Origin: Cyanobium sp. CZS25K
GTDB lineage: Bacteria; Cyanobacteriota; Cyanobacteriia; PCC-6307; Cyanobiaceae
DNA: 64,000 nt
Direction of reading: 5' to 3'
Assembly (NCBI GenBank): GCA_030373325.1
Contig: JAUCZB010000014.1
Coordinates: 1-64,000 of the forward strand
In this document: positions 16,128 through 24,034 of the stretch, in pieces
How positions within the stretch are numbered: position 1 is the first letter of the stretch
Layout of the letters: the number at the start of each line of letters is the position of its first letter
Made by a program: the position numbers and the translations under genes
Notes under the pieces: generated by a model
What the model was told of the DNA's origin: nothing
Seen by the model: the letters and a program-made list of their open reading frames with translations, nothing else
Databases searched by the model: none

Positions 16128-17882
16128 GTGGTCGCCGAATCCCGTCGCCAGCGGAGCACCAGCCTCCGGGGCGCCGAGCTGCTCAATGATCCGCTGCTCA
16201 ACAAGGGCACGGCCTTCAGCCGGGCGGAACGGCGGGAGCTGGGACTGGAGGCCCTGCTGCCCTGGCAGGTGGAGACCATCGAGGCCCAGGTGGAGCGCTG
16301 CCGGCTGGCCTTCGGCGCCATGGGCAGCGACCTGGAGCGGTACGCCTATCTCCAGACCCTGCGGGAGCGGAACGTCACGCTCTTCCACCGCTTCCTCGCC
16401 GACCACATCGAGCTGGCGATGCCGATCGTCTACACCCCCACGGTGGGGCAGGCGATCCAGCACTTCAGCCACACCTACCGCAGCCCCAGCCAGGGGATCT
16501 ACCTGGCGGCACCGCAGCAGGATCGGCTCGAGGAGCTGCTGGCCCAGGCCTGCGGCGGCTCCGCCGGCCTGGCTCCGGACCTGCTCCTGGTCACCGACGC
16601 CCAGGGCATCCTCGGCATCGGCGACCAGGGGGTGGGAGGCATCCAGATCTGCCAGGGGAAGCTGGCGGTGTACACCCTCTGCGCCGGGCTCGATCCGGCC
16701 CGGGGCCTGCCGGTGATGCTCGACGTGGGTACCGACCGGCCGGAACTGCTGGCCGACCCCTGCTACCCCGGTCTGCGCCGGCCCCGGCTGCAGGGGGAGG
16801 CCTACACCGCCTTCCTCGACCGCTTCATCGCCGCCGTCCAGGCGGTGTGCCCGGGCGCCCTGGTGCACTGGGAGGACTTCGGGGCCGCCCATGCCCGCCC
16901 CGTGCTGGAGGCCTACCGGCACCGGGTGCCGAGCTTCAACGACGACATCCAGGGCACCAGCAGCGTGGCCGCGGCGGCGATCCTGGCTGGCCTGCGGGGC
17001 CTGGGACAGCGGCTGGCCGACCAGCAAATCGTCATCTTCGGGGCGGGCAGCGCCGGCTGCGGCATCGCCGAGCGCCTCTGGCGCCTGCTGCAGCGCCAGG
17101 GGCTCACGGCCGCCGAGGCCGCCGACCGGCTCTGGCTGATCGATCGCGACGGGCTGATTCACGCCGGGACCCCGGGCCTCTCCGGTGGCGCCCGGCCGTT
17201 TGCCAAGGGGCCGGAGGCGCTGGCGGAACGTTTCGGGGCGTCGGCGGGCCCCGTGGGCCCCGGTCCTGGCCTGCTGGCCGTGATCGAAGCGGTGCGGCCG
17301 GGGGTGCTGATCGGCACCTCCACCGCTGCGGGGGCCTTCGATCAGGCGGTGGTGGAGGCGCTCTGTGCCGGCGGCGGTCGGCCGATCGTGCTGCCCCTCT
17401 CCAATCCCACCCCGCTGGCGGAGATCACCCCGGAGAACCTGCTGCGCTGGAGCCACGGCCGCGCCCTGGTGGCCACCGGCAGCCCCTTCCCCCCCGTGGT
17501 CTGCCCCAGCGACAGCGGCCAGCCGAGCGAACGGGTGATCGGCCAGTGCAACAACTGCTTCGTGTTCCCGGGCCTGGGCTATGGCGCCGTGGCGGTGGGT
17601 GCCACGGAGGTGAGCGAGGCCATGATCGACGCCAGCATCGAGGCCCTGGCCCAGGCGATTCCGGCCGCCACCGACCCCGACGCCCCGCTGATGCCCCCCC
17701 TGACGGCCGTTCAGGCGGTGTCCCGCGCCGTGGCCGAAGCCGTGGCGATCGCGGCGGTGCAGGAGGGTCTGGCCCGGCATGCCACCACCGCAGAGGAGGC
17801 GCTGGCGCGGCTCGAGGCCTGCCGCTGGAGTCCTGTGTACCCAGATCTGGAGGTCCACGAAAAGCCGCGGGCAACGCGCTAA
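16128..17882 (+). CDS. NAD-type malic enzyme
   Basis: Oxidative decarboxylase converting malate to pyruvate with NAD(P)H. The 584 residues carry the large-subunit malic enzyme signatures: FLADHIELAMPIVYTPTVG, GIGDQGVGGIQICQGKLAVY (substrate and metal site), HWEDFGAAHARPVLEAY, FNDDIQGTSSVAAAAILAG, and a Rossmann dinucleotide site IVIFGAGSAGCGIAERL. The start is a GTG at 16128; nearby ATGs are out of frame. Length matches the SfcA/MaeA class. Pyruvate produced here could feed the nifJ enzyme encoded 13 kb away, but linkage is only metabolic. Confidence 0.95.
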   Translation: MVAESRRQRSTSLRGAELLNDPLLNKGTAFSRAERRELGLEALLPWQVETIEAQVERCRLAFGAMGSDLERYAYLQTLRERNVTLFHRFLADHIELAMPIVYTPTVGQAIQHFSHTYRSPSQGIYLAAPQQDRLEELLAQACGGSAGLAPDLLLVTDAQGILGIGDQGVGGIQICQGKLAVYTLCAGLDPARGLPVMLDVGTDRPELLADPCYPGLRRPRLQGEAYTAFLDRFIAAVQAVCPGALVHWEDFGAAHARPVLEAYRHRVPSFNDDIQGTSSVAAAAILAGLRGLGQRLADQQIVIFGAGSAGCGIAERLWRLLQRQGLTAAEAADRLWLIDRDGLIHAGTPGLSGGARPFAKGPEALAERFGASAGPVGPGPGLLAVIEAVRPGVLIGTSTAAGAFDQAVVEALCAGGGRPIVLPLSNPTPLAEITPENLLRWSHGRALVATGSPFPPVVCPSDSGQPSERVIGQCNNCFVFPGLGYGAVAVGATEVSEAMIDASIEALAQAIPAATDPDAPLMPPLTAVQAVSRAVAEAVAIAAVQEGLARHATTAEEALARLEACRWSPVYPDLEVHEKPRATR

Positions 17883-18027
17883 CCCGCCTTGCTGCTCGCC
17901 GGCCTGATCGGCTGCCGGCCCTCCCGGGAACCGGCCGCCTGAGGGAGGGGGATCAATAAGAGCTGTGTCGCCCCCTCGCGCCGGCGCCGGCCCTCGGCTT
18001 AGCACCTTGGGCAATCACCCCCTCGCG

Positions 18028-19587
18028 ATGGGCTTCTTCGTCCGGCTCACCGACGCCATCGCCGCCCGTCAGTCGCTCCTGGTCACCGGCCTCGATCCCA
18101 ACCCGGAGATGCTGCAGGCCTGGGCCCATCGCCGCGGCATGGGAGGTCGCTCGTTCCTCTCCCAGGCCCGCCACTGGATCAAGGCGGTGGTGGAGGCCAC
18201 CGCCGACCACGTCTGCGCCTACAAGCCCAGCCTCGGCTTCTACCAGGCCCTCGGCCCGGTGGGACTGGAACTGCTGCGGGAAGTGCGGGAGCTGGTCCCG
18301 CTCGACATTCCCCTGATCATCGACACCAAGCATGGGGACCTGAACAGCTCCTCGGCGCTGGCCCACTACCTGTTCCGCGAACTCGGCGCCGACGGCGTCA
18401 CCCTCTCCCCCCTGGCCGGCCAGGACATCGCCGCCCCGTTCCTGCTGTATCCCGAGAAGGCGGTGGTGATCACCTGCCACAGCTCCAATGCCGCCGCCCG
18501 GGTGCTGCAGCACCACCCCGACGAGAGCGATCCGCTCTACCTGCGCATCGTGCGCGAATGCCAGCTCTGGGCCACCCCCGACCAGCTGCTGCTGGAGGTG
18601 GGCACCAGTGATCCGGCGATCCTGGCCCGGGTGCGCCTGGAGGCCCCGGAGCGCTTCCTGATCCTGCGCAGTCTCTGGGGCGAGGAGGACCGGCTTGATG
18701 CCCTGCTCGAGGCCGGCCTGAGTCCAGCCGCCGACGGCCTGCTGATGCCCCTGCCCCAGAACCTGCTGGTGGAGGACGACATCGCGGCCCGCTCGGCCGC
18801 CCTCAAGGAGCGCATCAGCGAGCGGCGGGACCGATGGCTGGAGGCGCGGGCGCGGGACCAGAGCGATGTCTGCAGCCTCTGGCTGCCGGCACGCCAGCAC
18901 GAGAGCTCAACCCAGGAAGGGGCGGCCACGGACGCGGAGGGTGGGGCAGACCCTTTGGCCAGCCTGATCCTCGATCTGTTCGACATCGGCTGCCTGCTGT
19001 TCGGCGACTACGTGCAGGCCTCCGGGGCCGTCTTCAACTACTACGTGGATCTGCGCCAGATCATCTCGGATCCCAACCTGTTCCACCGGGTGCTGCATGC
19101 CTACGCCGGCCAGCTCGGTGAGCTGGTCTTCGACCGCATCGCCGGCATTCCCTACGGCTCCCTGCCCACCGCCACCGGGCTGTCGCTGCAGCTGCACAAG
19201 CCCCTGCTCTATCCCCGCAAAGAGGTGAAGGCCCACGGGGCCCGCCGCCTGATCGAGGGGGACTTCGAGGAGGGCGACCGGGTGGTGGTGGTGGACGACA
19301 TCCTGATCACCGGCACCAGCGTGCTGGAGGGGATCGCCAAGCTGGAAAGCTCCGGCCTCGAGGTGGAGGACGTGGTGGTGTTCATCGACCACGGCGGCCA
19401 GGCGGACACCAGCGCCCGCCAGCGGCTCGCCCGGGCTGGCTATCGCTGCCACGCCGTGCTCGACATCGCCCGCATCACGGCCGTGCTGCATGCCGCCGGG
19501 CGGCTGAGCGATGCGCAGGCCGCCACCCTCGGCCAATCCCCCCCGGCACGAGCCGCGGGCGTTGAGGGGATCCTGGCCAGCTCGTAG
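18028..19587 (+). CDS. pyrFE: Bifunctional orotidine-5'-phosphate decarboxylase / orotate phosphoribosyltransferase (PyrF-PyrE fusion)
   Basis: Last two steps of UMP synthesis in one 519-residue protein. Residues about 1-290 are an OMP decarboxylase (LLVTGLDPNPEML, IIDTKHGDLNSSSALAHYLF, the D-x-K-x-x-D catalytic region, ITCHSSNAAARVL). Residues about 320-500 are an orotate phosphoribosyltransferase with the PRPP loop VVVVDDILITGTS and GSLPTATGLSLQLHKPLL. The order PyrF then PyrE is the reverse of eukaryotic UMP synthase and is known from cyanobacteria and some protists. The ATG at 18028 is preferred to an upstream in-frame GTG at 17965. Confidence 0.93.
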   Translation: MGFFVRLTDAIAARQSLLVTGLDPNPEMLQAWAHRRGMGGRSFLSQARHWIKAVVEATADHVCAYKPSLGFYQALGPVGLELLREVRELVPLDIPLIIDTKHGDLNSSSALAHYLFRELGADGVTLSPLAGQDIAAPFLLYPEKAVVITCHSSNAAARVLQHHPDESDPLYLRIVRECQLWATPDQLLLEVGTSDPAILARVRLEAPERFLILRSLWGEEDRLDALLEAGLSPAADGLLMPLPQNLLVEDDIAARSAALKERISERRDRWLEARARDQSDVCSLWLPARQHESSTQEGAATDAEGGADPLASLILDLFDIGCLLFGDYVQASGAVFNYYVDLRQIISDPNLFHRVLHAYAGQLGELVFDRIAGIPYGSLPTATGLSLQLHKPLLYPRKEVKAHGARRLIEGDFEEGDRVVVVDDILITGTSVLEGIAKLESSGLEVEDVVVFIDHGGQADTSARQRLARAGYRCHAVLDIARITAVLHAAGRLSDAQAATLGQSPPARAAGVEGILASS

Positions 19588-19630
19588 AGTGGTCGGGCGC
19601 CCCTGAAAAACCCGGGCGCCCCCTTCCGCC

Positions 19631-19852
19631 ATGCCCCAGGTCCAGGGTCAGCCCCCCACGATCGGCGAGCTTGAGGCGAAATACTCCCTGTACTGCAAGG
19701 CGATGCGGCTGCTGCTCAAGGAAGGCCGCACCATGGAGGCGATCCAGCGGACGGTCTGCTGGAGCCGGCTGGAGCAGCTCCACATCTGCCTGCCCAGCCG
19801 CTACAAATCCCCCGACTACCTCTACGCCGTGCTGAAGCGCGACCTGCGCTGA
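19631..19852 (+). CDS. Small helical protein of unknown function
   Basis: 73 residues, mostly alpha-helical and basic (TIGELEAKYSLYCKAMRLLL; MEAIQRTVCWSRLEQLHICL; a tail ending KRDLR). I do not recognise a named family, but the composition is typical of conserved picocyanobacterial small proteins. It lies 43 bases after pyrFE. Its stop codon forms the three-base loop of a perfect 11-base-pair hairpin (see the terminator entry). Confidence 0.65.
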   Translation: MPQVQGQPPTIGELEAKYSLYCKAMRLLLKEGRTMEAIQRTVCWSRLEQLHICLPSRYKSPDYLYAVLKRDLR

Positions 19853-19886
19853 GCGCAGGTCGCCTGCCGATCCTGCCAGGATCGGC
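19839..19886 (+). terminator. Tandem hairpins, the first enclosing the TGA stop codon
   Basis: Hairpin 1 is a perfect 11-bp stem (gcgacctgcgc / gcgcaggtcgc, 19839-19863) whose loop is the TGA stop of the 73-residue gene. Hairpin 2 has a 9-bp stem (gccgatcct / aggatcggc, 19866-19886). No T-run follows, so this may be a stability or attenuation element rather than a classical terminator. It separates that gene from the RND pump. Confidence 0.6.
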
Positions 19887-19922
19887 GCGCCCAAAAGGGT
19901 CGGTGCCCACCCCGGCGATTCC

Positions 19923-22900
19923 GTGAAGTCGATCTCCGACCCCTTCCTGCGCCGGCCGGTGCTGACACTGGTGCTCAGCCTGCTGGTGCTGCTGGGCGGA
20001 CTGGTCAGTCTGCCGGGCCTGAAGGTCGAAAACCTGCCCCCGATCGCCCCGGGCCGGGTGTCGGTGAGCGCCAGCTACCCGGGAGCCAGCCCCGAGGTGG
20101 TGGAGCAGGGGGTCACCACCCTGCTGGAGAAGCAGTTCAATGGCCTGGAACGGCTGGACTCGATCCGCTCCACCAGTTCGGCCAACGGCAGCAGCATCTC
20201 CCTCGGCTTCGAGGGGGGCAACCCCGAGCTCAACCAGATCAACACCCAGAACGAGGCCGCGGTGGTGAGCCGCCAGTTGCCCGCCCAGGTGGCCCGTTTC
20301 GGCGTGCAGGTGCGGCGCACCTCCGACGACCTGCTGATGGTGCTGAGCTTCAGCGCCAGCCGCGACCTCTACGACGACACCTTCCTGAGCGGCTGGGTGG
20401 ACCAGGTGATCCGCGACCGGCTGCAGCGGGTGCCCGGCGTCGGTGAGGTGCGGCTGTTCGGCGGCAGCTCGCTGGCCTTTCGGCTCTGGCTGGATCCGCT
20501 GCGCCTGGAAGAGCGCAACCTGACCATCAGCGAGGTGCGCGATGCCCTCGAGGAGCAGAACGTGCTGGCCGCCCTCGGCCAGGCGGGCGTGGCCCCCTCC
20601 CCCGCCGATCAGCTGGTCACCCTGCCGCTGCGGATGGAGGGACGCCTGCGCTCCCCCCAGGAATTCGAGGCTCTGGTGGTGGCCCGCAGTGCCAACGGCG
20701 GCGTCACCCTGCTGAAGGACGTGGGCCGGGTGAGCCTGGGCAGTGAGAACTACGAATCGATCGCCACCGACCTGAACGGCAAGACCGCCGTGGCCGTGGG
20801 GATCTTCCAACGGGACGGCAGCAACGCCCTGGAGGTGAGCCAGGGGATCAATGACACCCTGACGGACCTGGGCTCCCGCTTCCCGCCCGGGGTGGATCTG
20901 CAGGTGATCGTCGACGAGGCGGCCACGATCCGCACCAGCATCGATCGCACCACGGCGAGCCTGCGGGACGCCGTGCTGCTGGTGTTCCTGGTGCTGCTGC
21001 TGGGGCTGGGCAACAGCCGTCTCGCCCTGATCAGCGCCGTGGCGGTGCCGGTGGCCCTGATCGGCTCCCTGGCGGTGCTGCGCCTCAGCGGCGACTCGAT
21101 CAACACCCTCACCCTGTTCGGCATGGTGCTTGCCAGCGGCCTGGTGGTCGATGACGCCATCGTGGTGAGCGAGGACATCGGCCGTCGCCTGGAGAACGGC
21201 AGCCCACCCCTGAAGGCCGCCCGGGAAGCCATGGCCGAACTGGGAGGCGCGGTGATCGCCACGTCCCTGGTGCTGATCGTGGTGTTTCTGCCGGTGCTCA
21301 CCCTGCAGGGCACCCTGGGCCGCCTCTATGCCCCGATCGCCCTGACGATCGGCGGCACCATCGTCTTTTCCACCTTCAACGCGCTCACCTTCACGCCGGT
21401 GGCCGCCAGCCGCCTGCTGCACAGCGAGCGCCGGGAACCGGGCTGGCTGCTGCGCTGGATCGATCCCCCCCGGCGGGCCCTGGAGCGGCTGGAGGGCCCC
21501 TACGACCGGCTGCTCACCCGCGTACTCGGCTGGCGGCGACGGGTGGTGGCCGGCCTGCTGCTCGGCCTGCTGCTCACCGGTGTGGTGTTCCAGCAGCGGC
21601 CGAAGGCCTTCATCCCCCAGGAGGACAGCGGCCAGCTGCGGGGGGTAGTGCTGCTCCAGGACGGCATCGCCCTGCCCCGCACCCAGCAGGTGCTGGAACA
21701 GGTGCGGGCGGTGGTGGACGAGGAACCCCTGATGCGGTTCGCCAACTTCTACGCCGGTCGTTCCTTCGGCGACAGCTCCCCCAACAAGGGAATCTTCTTC
21801 CTCAGACTCCGGCCGATCGAGGAGCGCCCCGGCGCCGACCAGAGCGCTGCCGCGGTGGCCGAACGGCTCAACAAGCGCCTGCGCCAGAGGATCAGCGACG
21901 CCACCGTGATCGTGAGCGAATCCCCCACGGTGCGGGGCTTCAGCAGCGAAAGCGGCCTGGAACTCGACCTGCTCGACACCAGCGGCGGTCGCCTCAGCCT
22001 GGGGGAATTCCAGCAGGAGGCCGAGGCCTTCATCGCCGCGGCCCGCCAGAGCGGTTCCTTCGATCAGGTGGGCACCCGTTTCAGCGCCGATGCCCCCCTG
22101 CTGCGGCTGATCCCCGACCGGCTGCGCATGGCCTCGCTCCGGGTGGATCTCGACGAGCTGGTGAGCATGCTCGGTGCCAGCTTCGGCAGCGATTACGTCA
22201 ACGACAGCTTTGAAGGCGACCAGGTGCGCCGGGTGATCATCCAGCTCGAAGGGCGCTCCCGGCGGAACGCCGACGACGTGCTCGCCCTGCAGGTGCGCAA
22301 CCGGGACGGCCAGCTGATTCCCCTGGCCCAGGTGGTGCAGCTGGAGGCCGGCACGGGCCCCACCACGATCAACCACACCCGTCTGGTGCGCTCAATCAGC
22401 ATCCGGGCCCAACCCCGCCCTGGCGTCAGCAGCGGCCAGGCCATCGCCCTGCTGGAGCAGCTGCAGCGCGACCGGCAGACCACCAGCACGGAACTGGAGT
22501 GGGCCGGCCTGGCGCGGGAGGAGGCCCGGGCCGGCGGCGGCAATCTGCAGGTCTTCGCGTTGGCGGTGGTGGTGATGTTTCTGGTGCTGGCGGGGCTGTA
22601 CGAGAACTTCGCCGACCCCTTCATCATCCTGGTGACGGTGCCGATGGGGGTGCTCGGGGGGGTGCTGGGGCTGGCGCTGCGGGGCCTGCCCCTGGACGTC
22701 TACGGCCAGATGGGCCTGCTGGTGCTGGTGAGCCTGGCGGCGAAGAACGCCATCCTGATCGTGGAGTTCGCCAACCAGCGCCTCGCAGAAGGGATGCCCC
22801 TCGACGAGGCCGTCCACGGCGCAGCCGTCGCCCGTCTGCGGCCGATCCTGCTCACCGCCTTCTCCTCCCTGGCCGGCTTCCTGCCCCTGCTGTTCGCCAG

Positions 22901-23063
22901 CGGGGCCGGCGCCGCCAGCCGCACCAGCATCGGCACGGTGGTGTTCTTCGGGCTGCTGGTGGCCACAGGACTCACCCTGTTCCTGGTGCCCACCCTTTAC
23001 CGGATCGTCAAGGGATGGGAGCTGGGGCTGGGGGCTGGACAGGAGCGTCGGCAGGAGGCGTGA
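19923..23063 (+). CDS. RND-family efflux permease (AcrB/HAE-1 type)
   Basis: 1046-residue proton-driven exporter of the inner membrane. It shows the expected duplicated topology: one TM helix, a large periplasmic loop, a TM bundle (including the proton-relay helix with LVVDDAIVVSEDIGRRL), a second loop, and a final TM bundle (FADPFIILVTVPMGVLGGVL, VSLAAKNAILIVEFANQRLAEG). The Asp pair in VVDDAIVV corresponds to the AcrB proton path, supporting activity. A GTG at 19923 is used as start. No membrane-fusion protein or TolC homologue is adjacent, so partners must be encoded elsewhere. The 3' end overlaps the convergent TraB/GumN gene by 56 bases. Confidence 0.94.
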   Translation: MKSISDPFLRRPVLTLVLSLLVLLGGLVSLPGLKVENLPPIAPGRVSVSASYPGASPEVVEQGVTTLLEKQFNGLERLDSIRSTSSANGSSISLGFEGGNPELNQINTQNEAAVVSRQLPAQVARFGVQVRRTSDDLLMVLSFSASRDLYDDTFLSGWVDQVIRDRLQRVPGVGEVRLFGGSSLAFRLWLDPLRLEERNLTISEVRDALEEQNVLAALGQAGVAPSPADQLVTLPLRMEGRLRSPQEFEALVVARSANGGVTLLKDVGRVSLGSENYESIATDLNGKTAVAVGIFQRDGSNALEVSQGINDTLTDLGSRFPPGVDLQVIVDEAATIRTSIDRTTASLRDAVLLVFLVLLLGLGNSRLALISAVAVPVALIGSLAVLRLSGDSINTLTLFGMVLASGLVVDDAIVVSEDIGRRLENGSPPLKAAREAMAELGGAVIATSLVLIVVFLPVLTLQGTLGRLYAPIALTIGGTIVFSTFNALTFTPVAASRLLHSERREPGWLLRWIDPPRRALERLEGPYDRLLTRVLGWRRRVVAGLLLGLLLTGVVFQQRPKAFIPQEDSGQLRGVVLLQDGIALPRTQQVLEQVRAVVDEEPLMRFANFYAGRSFGDSSPNKGIFFLRLRPIEERPGADQSAAAVAERLNKRLRQRISDATVIVSESPTVRGFSSESGLELDLLDTSGGRLSLGEFQQEAEAFIAAARQSGSFDQVGTRFSADAPLLRLIPDRLRMASLRVDLDELVSMLGASFGSDYVNDSFEGDQVRRVIIQLEGRSRRNADDVLALQVRNRDGQLIPLAQVVQLEAGTGPTTINHTRLVRSISIRAQPRPGVSSGQAIALLEQLQRDRQTTSTELEWAGLAREEARAGGGNLQVFALAVVVMFLVLAGLYENFADPFIILVTVPMGVLGGVLGLALRGLPLDVYGQMGLLVLVSLAAKNAILIVEFANQRLAEGMPLDEAVHGAAVARLRPILLTAFSSLAGFLPLLFASGAGAASRTSIGTVVFFGLLVATGLTLFLVPTLYRIVKGWELGLGAGQERRQEA

Positions 23064-23979
23064 TGCGGCGGAGCTGGGGATCCGGCTGCCAGGCGCCGTC
23101 GACGAACCGTTCTGGTTTCAGCCCCTGCTTCCTCAGCAGGGCGATCAGGCCCTGCTCCCCCAGCAGGTGCAGCAGACCCACCACCACCAGGGTGTCTTCG
23201 GACCGACGCAGGAACCCCCGGACCGGATCCACCCAGGCCGCGTTGCGGCGCACCACCAGGCGCTGATGGAGATCCGGCCGCTGGCGGTAATCCGTGAGCA
23301 GGAGCGCCTCGAGCCGGCCCAGGTCCCCCGCACGCCAGGCGGCTTCAAGGGCGTCGAGCCGGGGTCCGATCCCGTCCAGTTCCTTCAAGGTGAGCTCCAG
23401 CAGTTCCACCTGGTCGATCCGGGGCAGGCCGTCGAAGAGCTCGAACTGCTGGGCCGGCGTCTCCAGACCGTCGATGGGCTTGCGGTCGCTGGCGGCCCTG
23501 GCCTGGAGCTGGCCCTCCACGCCGCTGCCCGGTGCGTAGCCGCGCTCCAGGAATGCCGCGGAGGCCAGCAGCAGGGCCACGGCCCAGGGCTCGAACCGAT
23601 CGATCGCCGCCTCCGGCAGTCCCAGGCCAGCCAGCCTCGGCTGAAGGGCCCGCCAGGACGCCGCGGGGAGGCTGGCCCGCAGGGAGCGGCCCTGGGGATC
23701 GATGGCCCGCTCCAGCAGCTCCCCGGCCAGGGCCGCCGGGCTGATGGCATCCATGTCGAGCTCCATCGCCAGCCGCTCCGCCTCGCCATAGGCCTGGCCA
23801 TAGGGCAGGGGAAGGCCATCCCGATCGCGGCGCAGCTGGTGCAGGGAGCCGGCGATGAATACCGTGCCCGCGCCATCGCGCAGCCGCCAGAGGGTGCCGA
23901 CGTCGGCGGCCACCGCTGGAAACGCGGCCAGCACCAGGACCACCAGGGCCAGGGAGCGACGCAGCGCCAACGGGGGCAT
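23008..23979 (-). CDS. TraB/GumN-family protein, secreted
   Basis: 323 residues with a Sec signal (residues about 1-24, ending PAVAA). Conserved blocks of the TraB/GumN (PrgY) family are present: an N-terminal GSLHQL, an acidic ERLAMELDMD, and a C-terminal VVVGLLHLLGEQGLI, which carry the putative metal-binding His/Glu residues of this metalloprotease-like fold. The C-terminus is Pro/Ala-rich. The ATG at 23979 is preferred over a TTG at 23997 because it places the signal at the very N-terminus. Physiological substrates are unknown. Confidence 0.88.
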   Translation of the reverse strand: MPPLALRRSLALVVLVLAAFPAVAADVGTLWRLRDGAGTVFIAGSLHQLRRDRDGLPLPYGQAYGEAERLAMELDMDAISPAALAGELLERAIDPQGRSLRASLPAASWRALQPRLAGLGLPEAAIDRFEPWAVALLLASAAFLERGYAPGSGVEGQLQARAASDRKPIDGLETPAQQFELFDGLPRIDQVELLELTLKELDGIGPRLDALEAAWRAGDLGRLEALLLTDYRQRPDLHQRLVVRRNAAWVDPVRGFLRRSEDTLVVVGLLHLLGEQGLIALLRKQGLKPERFVDGAWQPDPQLRRITPPADAPVQPPAPAPIP

Positions 23980-24034
23980 GGGCCGCGGAATCAACAACCT
24001 GGAACGACGCTAGCCACGGCCGTTCGCTCGTCCG

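Noticed and set aside
19716-22376. 886-residue open frame antisense to the RND pump
   Set aside because: Shadow composition (His/Gln/Gly-rich) and full overlap with a well-supported pump.
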